Source: Tubiluchus corallicola (Eukaryota; Priapulida; Priapulimorpha; Priapulimorphida; Tubiluchidae). Taken from it: a DNA stretch of 29,150 bases. The position numbers and the translations under genes were made by a program. The notes under the pieces were generated by a model. The model did not search any database and was not told the DNA's origin. It saw nothing but the letters and a program-made list of their open reading frames with translations. Positions within the stretch are counted from its first letter, which is position 1. Every line of letters begins with the position of its first letter. The stretch is from positions 1-29,150 of the forward strand of contig JAQGDQ010000490.1 in NCBI GenBank assembly GCA_030141605.1, given 5' to 3'. Positions 28,784 through 29,150 of the stretch are shown one piece after another.

Positions 28784-28925
28784 AAAAACTACTCTCTGCT
28801 ACCAAACTTTTGGTTTGAAGAAACCAAAAAAACTTGAGATTTATTTTTAAGATTTTATTCTGAAATGCCTACATAAACAGTGAAGTAGTGTCATGTTGAA
28901 AAGCAGAAAACCAAGTGACCAGAAC
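28784..28925 (-). other. BEL/Pao leader with possible primer-binding site
   Basis: This is the 142 bp between the 5' LTR and the Gag-Pol start. On the minus strand TGGTCACTTGG begins four bases after the LTR end (28911-28921), a possible tRNA primer-binding site. The priming tRNA cannot be named from it. Confidence 0.45.
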
Positions 28926-29150
28926 TACAAGTGAAATCATTTAGGTGTGAAAACAGGTTTAGAAATTATGCATTCATAAAGACTGTAGAAGCCAATGAAA
29001 ATTTAAACAGGAAAGAGAAAGTTCAACAATTTTAACAAGAGCACCTGAAGGTGGCAGCACTATCCAAAACTAAAAAAGTATGATGACATTAGGATAAATA
29101 TACAACATAAATTTAGATTTAGAATAATTAAAAATGATTTTCTTTTGTCC
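28926..29150 (-). repeat. BEL/Pao 5' LTR, one base short of complete
   Basis: 225 of 226 bases are present and identical by eye to the 3' LTR. The window ends at ...gtcc where the other LTR reads gtcca. It should contain promoter and poly(A) signals; a TATATTTA-like word is present on the minus strand near 29095-29102. Confidence 0.93.

Larger units (their letters stand above)
23151..29150 (-). mobile_element. BEL/Pao LTR retrotransposon, apparently intact
   Basis: Read on the minus strand: 5' LTR (28926 to the window edge), a 142-bp leader, one gag-pol frame, a polypurine tract and the 3' LTR (23151-23376). The 5' LTR lacks only its first base, which would be at 29151. The left flank ends in actgg; the matching target duplication would lie beyond the window. 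It is inserted at the end of a (CTA/CTG)n array, downstream of and opposite to the LRR gene. Confidence 0.95.

Noticed and set aside
24298-28850. Many 60-110 residue frames on the plus strand and in a second minus frame
   Set aside because: They lie entirely inside the BEL/Pao Gag-Pol frame and show no independent protein features.

Overview
The window looks like nuclear DNA from an invertebrate animal, probably marine. It is AT-rich and has intron-containing genes with GT/AG splice sites. It also holds a BEL/Pao retrotransposon, several LINEs (one with a 2A-like peptide), hAT and piggyBac non-autonomous elements, a tRNA-derived SINE and many long trinucleotide microsatellites. BEL/Pao elements are absent from mammals, and 2A-bearing LINEs are known from sea urchins, molluscs, amphioxus and cnidarians. 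I cannot resolve the phylum from sequence alone.

Layout. Positions 1-7164 hold a large near-perfect palindrome. Its arms (about 9-2658 and 4314-6963) each carry, from outside to inside, a 62-bp minisatellite, an exon-like open stretch, a 501-bp hAT MITE and an LTR-like segment. The 1.65-kb loop holds the 5' part of a LINE, with a 2A-like motif and a complete-looking apurinic endonuclease domain; its reading frame runs into the right arm before any reverse transcriptase. Positions 7165-10335 are gene-free: microsatellites, a short hAT MITE with a target duplication, the 3' end of a retroelement and a SINE.

Positions 10536-17492 on the minus strand hold one host gene, a two-exon beta-1,4-glucuronyltransferase 1 (B4GAT1) orthologue of about 425 residues. 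Its 5.7-kb intron is packed with repeats: a hAT MITE with a perfect 8-bp target duplication, itself split by a 5'-truncated LINE; a LINE C-terminal relic; an LTR-like copy related to the palindrome arms; microsatellites; and a 31-bp minisatellite just inside the 5' splice site.

Positions 17500-22280 contain three piggyBac-type MITEs at TTAA sites and the first two exons of a probable secreted or membrane leucine-rich-repeat protein: a signal-peptide exon at 19962-20013 and an LRR exon at 21188-21739. A (CTA)n/(CTG)n array at 22911-23149 is followed by a BEL/Pao element (23151 to the window edge, minus strand). It has an uninterrupted 1795-residue Gag-Pol and two 226-bp LTRs that read as identical, so it inserted very recently and may be active.

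The only host functions visible are B4GAT1 (Golgi glycosylation, dystroglycan matriglycan priming) and the partial LRR gene. Nearly everything else is mobile-element biology. The features most worth a second look are the 2A-endonuclease frame inside the palindrome, the intact BEL/Pao copy, and the nested hAT/LINE insertion, where the MITE supplies the start codon of the LINE frame.
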